From contig CBDDJS010000001.1 of the NCBI GenBank assembly GCA_965229785.1, positions 4,712,001 through 4,776,000 on the forward strand: DNA of 64,000 nucleotides. The letters are read 5' to 3'. Under the pieces are notes generated by a model. That model saw only the letters and a list, made by a program, of their open reading frames with translations, was not told where the DNA came from and searched no databases. Numbering within the stretch: position 1 is the stretch's first letter; each line of letters opens with the position of its first letter. This DNA comes from JAWPMT01 sp965229785 (GTDB lineage Bacteria; Bacteroidota; Bacteroidia; Cytophagales; Cyclobacteriaceae). A program made the position numbers and the translations under genes. Of this stretch, positions 60,452-64,000 are shown piece after piece.

Positions 60452-61294
60452 ATGAATCAGGTTAGATCAACAATCTCTGTACTTCTCATCTTCTTGATCT
60501 CCGCTAGCTGCACGGAAGAAGTCACCATGAAATCAGGAAATTTTGTCGTGGAAGGGTTTATCGTTGCTAATGAAGCGGTGAACAACATCAAGATCAAGGA
60601 CATCTCGCCTATCGAAAGTGAAGAAGTGACATCTGAAGCCATTCCGACGGCTACGGTATCCATCTCTCAAGGCACATCTACCTTTCCCTTGATTTTCAAT
60701 GATGAAAAAGGATTATACGAATATCCTGATGAAGATCTTTTTATATCCAATCAGGAGTCTTATTCTATCAGCATTACCGTTGGAGATCGAACAGCCACCT
60801 CCACGACGATCGTTCCCGACCCTCCAACCGGGCTTTCGGTCCCCAAAAACACCCTTGTTGTTCCTGAGTTGAGTTTGGGCTTTGGCATAAGAAATGAAAT
60901 TGCGGAACTGTTCCAGGAGGAAAGGATTACCCTGGAATGGGATGCCAGGGAAGGTCAATCGTACTTCGTTGTGATAGAGAACAGAGCGGCAACACCTGAT
61001 CCTATTTTGCCGGACGGCATCCCTGAGGAAGCAATCGATCTGCTATCCTCTTTTCGATTCATCAGTGCGCCTTCGGAACAGACTACTTTCGACATCATTG
61101 CCGTTGCTCTGGAAACGTATGGACCACATATCGCCAAAGTTTTTACCGTCAATCAGGAGTACGTTGATCTTTTTGAAAACCTGGAGCAGGATTCAAGAGA
61201 CTTGAATGAACCGCCTTCCAACGTGTTCAACGCCTTGGGCATCTTTACCGCATTTGCAGTGGACAGTGTAACATTCGAAGTAGTAAAACCATAG
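60452..61294 (+). CDS. DUF4249 lipoprotein
   Basis: A 280-residue lipoprotein: ISVLLIFLISASCTEEV has a lipobox (SASC). The mature part starts FVVEGFIVANEAVNNIKI and is beta-rich, with TATVSISQGTSTFPL and YSISITVGDRTATSTTIVP, the pattern of DUF4249. These proteins are outer-membrane lipoproteins encoded with TonB receptors and presumed to help ligand capture. Only four bases separate it from the receptor gene. Confidence 0.9.
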   Translation: MNQVRSTISVLLIFLISASCTEEVTMKSGNFVVEGFIVANEAVNNIKIKDISPIESEEVTSEAIPTATVSISQGTSTFPLIFNDEKGLYEYPDEDLFISNQESYSISITVGDRTATSTTIVPDPPTGLSVPKNTLVVPELSLGFGIRNEIAELFQEERITLEWDAREGQSYFVVIENRAATPDPILPDGIPEEAIDLLSSFRFISAPSEQTTFDIIAVALETYGPHIAKVFTVNQEYVDLFENLEQDSRDLNEPPSNVFNALGIFTAFAVDSVTFEVVKP

Positions 61295-61314
61295 CTAGTC
61301 GCACCATTTCTGTT

Positions 61315-61395
61315 TTTCAGGTCTGCAGAAGTGACATAGGGTTGTCACTCCCTGATTTTTTATTAGCCCTTTGATTACTTAAAGCAGACCTGAAA
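61315..61395. repeat. Nested inverted repeats (terminator and leader structure)
   Basis: Outer arms TTTCAGGTCTGC (61315-61326) and GCAGACCTGAAA (61384-61395) are a perfect 12-base inverted repeat; inner arms AGTGACA (61330-61336) and TGTCACT (61343-61349) form a hairpin followed by CCCTGATTTTTTA, a likely terminator of the DUF4249 gene. The outer right arm ends 4 bases before the next start codon, over the ribosome-binding region. Confidence 0.6.
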
Positions 61396-61399
61396 TAAT

Positions 61400-61795
61400 A
61401 TGAAAGCCCGAATCAGAATCTTTTTATTTGGAATTCTTACCTGGTTAATCCCTTTTGTATTTTCCATTCCTTTTTATTCAAAAGAAGGGGTGCCACAGAT
61501 CGATCTCTTTTTCCTGAAATCGCTATTGATCATTGTGGGAGCCCTTACAGGATCGATTTTTTTAATATTATCCTTTAAAAAAATCAATAGCAATTTCCTG
61601 GCTAATGGTTGTCTCATCGGTCTCACGTGGCTCGCAATCAATTGGTTGCTCGATATCTTCATTCTGATACCCTTATCAGAAATGACATTTGAAGATTATT
61701 TCCTACAAATTGGAATACGCTACCTGATCATCCCTATTACCAGTATTGCCCTGGGCTATGTTTTGAAGGAAAAAGTGGTGGATCGATTGGCATAA
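61400..61795 (+). CDS. Small integral membrane protein
   Basis: A 131-residue protein with four predicted membrane helices (about 6-24, 36-55, 66-85 and 103-122) and short loops; it ends in a basic tail. No family recognised. Its start codon lies 4 bases after the outer arm of an 81-base nested inverted repeat, which may affect translation. It is separated from the receptor operon by a terminator-like hairpin. Confidence 0.75.
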   Translation: MKARIRIFLFGILTWLIPFVFSIPFYSKEGVPQIDLFFLKSLLIIVGALTGSIFLILSFKKINSNFLANGCLIGLTWLAINWLLDIFILIPLSEMTFEDYFLQIGIRYLIIPITSIALGYVLKEKVVDRLA

Positions 61796-61939
61796 CGCTC
61801 ATGACACCTGTCCGCAAATCATAAAATTGATCGAAACTGAACAGCAATTCTGCGTTCTTAATTAACACAAATTACTGTATATCAATGTGTTAATACCTCT
61901 GGCATATGGATTGTATCCCTAACTCATATTTCGATTACT

Positions 61940-64000
61940 ATGTACAGCGAGCTCAAATTCACGATCCGAAGGATCTTCCGAAACAAGGTAAGCGCCATCA
62001 TCAATGTAACGGGACTTACGATAGGTATTTTTGTTTCTATCCTTTTGCTCAATTTTTTCACTCAGGAATCGACTTATGATCACTACCACACAAAGGCCGA
62101 TCGCATCCACAAAGCCGTGAGCCGTGTAGCCTTTAGTGAAGGTAAAATGAGCAATTTTGGCATCTCTATTGGCACACTGGCCGGTGACCTGAAGCATGGT
62201 TTCACACAAGTGGAAGATGCCGCCCGAATGTATGGACCATTTGCCTTAGAAGTCGATCTGCTGGAAAATCGATATAACGATAATCAGGTATTATTCGTCG
62301 ATTACGCTTTCTTGAATCTGTTTGATTTTCCAGTGAGTCCTCTGGCTTTTCAGAAAACCACCGATGCGATCGTGAGTGCTCAATTTGCCCGGCAATTACC
62401 GATGGAAGATCCGGTTGGACAACAGATTGAGATAGACAATCAATCTTATGTCATCAGCGCTATTGTTGATATTCCGACCAATACGATGTTCCAGTTTGAT
62501 GTACTTGTTCCTATAGCATCAGACCCATTCATGAAAGAAATGGAACAAGGTGGATTGGAATTCGAAACTTATGTCTTGTTGAACGAATCAGACAACCATG
62601 ATCAAACATTGGCGCTTTTGAAACAAAGACATGATCGACTCACCCAGGAAAAATGGCCTCAATATGTATCAGATAATGACTTCATTCCCCTGAAGGATGT
62701 TTATTTAAGTGACTGGGTAAGTAATCGGTTTGGTAATGGCAACCGTCAATTACTGACCATTATATTGTCAATCGCTATTCTGGTCATAGCCCTGGCATTG
62801 ATCAATTACATCAACATTCAGGTGGCGAACAACCACAGTCGAATGGCCGAGTTAAAGCTAAAAAAGATCATGGGGGCTGGCAAAGCCATCATACTGAAGC
62901 AAGGGGCCATTGAATCCTCGCTCGTGATTGGGATTTCAGGCATGGTTGCACTCCTGCTCACTGATGCATTTGACCGATCACCGTATTCCGCCCTACTCGG
63001 TGATCATTCATACACCTTGGCCAGTTGGCCTCTAACGAACTGGATCCTTTTTGTTACGAGTCTCCTGGTCATCGGATGTATTGCCGGTGTGATCCCCGCG
63101 CTTAAACTCTTCAGCCTCAGGTCCATTGTCCAACAACCTCTGAAGGCAAGGAAACTTGGCATGCTCACCGTCTCCTTGGTAGTATTTCAATTTTTCGTCT
63201 CAAGCGCCCTGTTGACCAGCATCTTATTTGTGAATGCTCAAATGGATTTTATGCGGTCTCAACCAAGTGGGTACGATTCAGAGCAGGTCGTGGCGATTGA
63301 AAACCTAAGTGAAAAGCAAAAAGAGGCCTATGCGTTCATCAAAGAACAACTGGTACAAAATGCTAATATATGGAGCGTAGCAGGTGCGCAAAACAAACCC
63401 GGAAGCGGCGCCAGTGGTCAGTTTGCTTATCGCATTAGCAAATCTGAGGAAGAGGGTATTTCAGTTGCCCATATTCGCACGATAAACGGGTATGCTGAAA
63501 CACTAAACCTGGAATTTGTTACCGGTGGAGACTTTACGATGCTCGAACCAGGTCAGGGAACACAATTCATATTGAATGAGGCTGCAGCCAGGCAACTCTT
63601 CAAGGAAGGTGAAGACCCCATTGGGGAAACCATAAACATGAGCAGCAGAAGAGGCAAGATCGTCGGAGTTGTGAAGAATTTTCATTATCTCTCGTTTCAT
63701 CATCAAATAGAGCCTTTGATGATCAATGTGGAAAACCCCTACAAGCTGACTTTGATGGCGAAAATTCAGCCCGGAGCAATCGAGGAAAGTTTGAATCTGA
63801 TCGAAAGCGTATTGAAATCCGTGGACCCGAGGTACGTTTTTGATTATCAATTCCTGGATGAGCAATTCGATCGGATGTATGCATCTGAATTAAGGAACCA
63901 ACGGATCATTACTTATGCCACCGGCGTGGCCTTCTCCATATCGATCATTGGCCTGCTTGCTTTAAGCATTTTTGTCATCAATGCGATGATGAAAGAGATC
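61940..64000 (+). CDS. MacB/FtsX-type ABC transporter permease, 3' partial
   Basis: The frame from the ATG at 61940 stays open for 687 codons to the window end. It begins MYSELKFTIRRIFRNKVSAI and a first helix (IINVTGLTIGIFVSILLLNFF), followed by a MacB-like periplasmic domain. Around residues 270-400 an FtsX block has several helices and the conserved NYINIQVANN and RMAELKLKKIMGAGKA. A second periplasmic domain and another membrane helix follow near the window end, giving the doubled MacB arrangement common in Bacteroidota, about 800 residues when complete. Such permeases serve envelope export or stress, with an ATPase encoded separately. Confidence 0.92.
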   Translation, partial: MYSELKFTIRRIFRNKVSAIINVTGLTIGIFVSILLLNFFTQESTYDHYHTKADRIHKAVSRVAFSEGKMSNFGISIGTLAGDLKHGFTQVEDAARMYGPFALEVDLLENRYNDNQVLFVDYAFLNLFDFPVSPLAFQKTTDAIVSAQFARQLPMEDPVGQQIEIDNQSYVISAIVDIPTNTMFQFDVLVPIASDPFMKEMEQGGLEFETYVLLNESDNHDQTLALLKQRHDRLTQEKWPQYVSDNDFIPLKDVYLSDWVSNRFGNGNRQLLTIILSIAILVIALALINYINIQVANNHSRMAELKLKKIMGAGKAIILKQGAIESSLVIGISGMVALLLTDAFDRSPYSALLGDHSYTLASWPLTNWILFVTSLLVIGCIAGVIPALKLFSLRSIVQQPLKARKLGMLTVSLVVFQFFVSSALLTSILFVNAQMDFMRSQPSGYDSEQVVAIENLSEKQKEAYAFIKEQLVQNANIWSVAGAQNKPGSGASGQFAYRISKSEEEGISVAHIRTINGYAETLNLEFVTGGDFTMLEPGQGTQFILNEAAARQLFKEGEDPIGETINMSSRRGKIVGVVKNFHYLSFHHQIEPLMINVENPYKLTLMAKIQPGAIEESLNLIESVLKSVDPRYVFDYQFLDEQFDRMYASELRNQRIITYATGVAFSISIIGLLALSIFVINAMMKEI

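Noticed and set aside
1..64000. tRNA, rRNA, insertion sequence, prophage or integrase genes.
   Set aside because: Looked for in gaps and among proteins; none could be supported by eye.

Overview
The window is a chromosomal segment of a Bacteroidota bacterium, most probably a marine member of the order Cytophagales. The placement is an inference from gene families: TonB-dependent receptors with a carboxypeptidase-like N-terminal domain, a receptor/DUF4249 pair, a LytS/LytTR-type two-component pair, a long MacB/FtsX-type permease, an OmpP1/FadL-like porin, and promoters of the Bacteroidota type (TTTG / TAnnTTTG). No rRNA, tRNA, CRISPR array, complete insertion sequence or prophage was recognised. 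Almost all of the sequence is coding.

Layout. 1-13.8 kb is mostly housekeeping: the end of an ABC exporter, a folP-cdaA operon (folate synthesis and c-di-AMP synthesis), a DoxX/MauE-like protein with aroK, a FadL-like porin, a secreted Ser/Arg-rich low-complexity protein, proS, an NfeD-flotillin (floA) pair and fabG. 13.9-20.6 kb holds a von Willebrand-like membrane protein, a DinB-like protein, and a minus-strand unit (membrane protein, small winged-helix regulator, TPR-like protein, TonB receptor) with the same palindrome at both of its promoters. 20.7-26.8 kb has clpC, wbqC-like, yciO-like, mltG, a thioesterase and an acetoacetate-decarboxylase-like gene.

26.8-41.7 kb is more accessory: a ParDE toxin-antitoxin pair, a secreted histidine phosphatase, a large acyl-CoA dehydrogenase, a patatin, a DinB/nitrobindin pair, and a block around an ArsR-family regulator. 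In that block a shared dyad (TCGTATAT-N5-ATATACGA, overlapping ATATCG-N8-CGATAT) lies in front of a Cys-tailed flavoprotein plus methionine-gamma-lyase-like operon, an SRPBCC gene, a DMT transporter and an acid phosphatase. I read it as a small ArsR-controlled stress regulon, and it is the best candidate for an undescribed system here.

41.8-64 kb contains a sigma factor, a PhoX-type phosphatase near a TIGR03364-like amine oxidase, ankyrin and AraC proteins, a secreted metallophosphoesterase, hydrolases, a lipoprotein coupled to an HtrA-type protease, a sterol-desaturase-family enzyme, a LytTR/LytS pair facing a TonB receptor across a repeat-rich promoter region, its DUF4249 lipoprotein partner, and the start of an FtsX-type permease that runs off the end. 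Several gaps hold small or decayed coding pieces: a cupin remnant at 42.46-42.56 kb, a candidate coupled small ORF at 47.3-47.5 kb and a 43-residue ORF at 51.2-51.3 kb. Functions are assigned by reading motifs by eye; no database search was possible.
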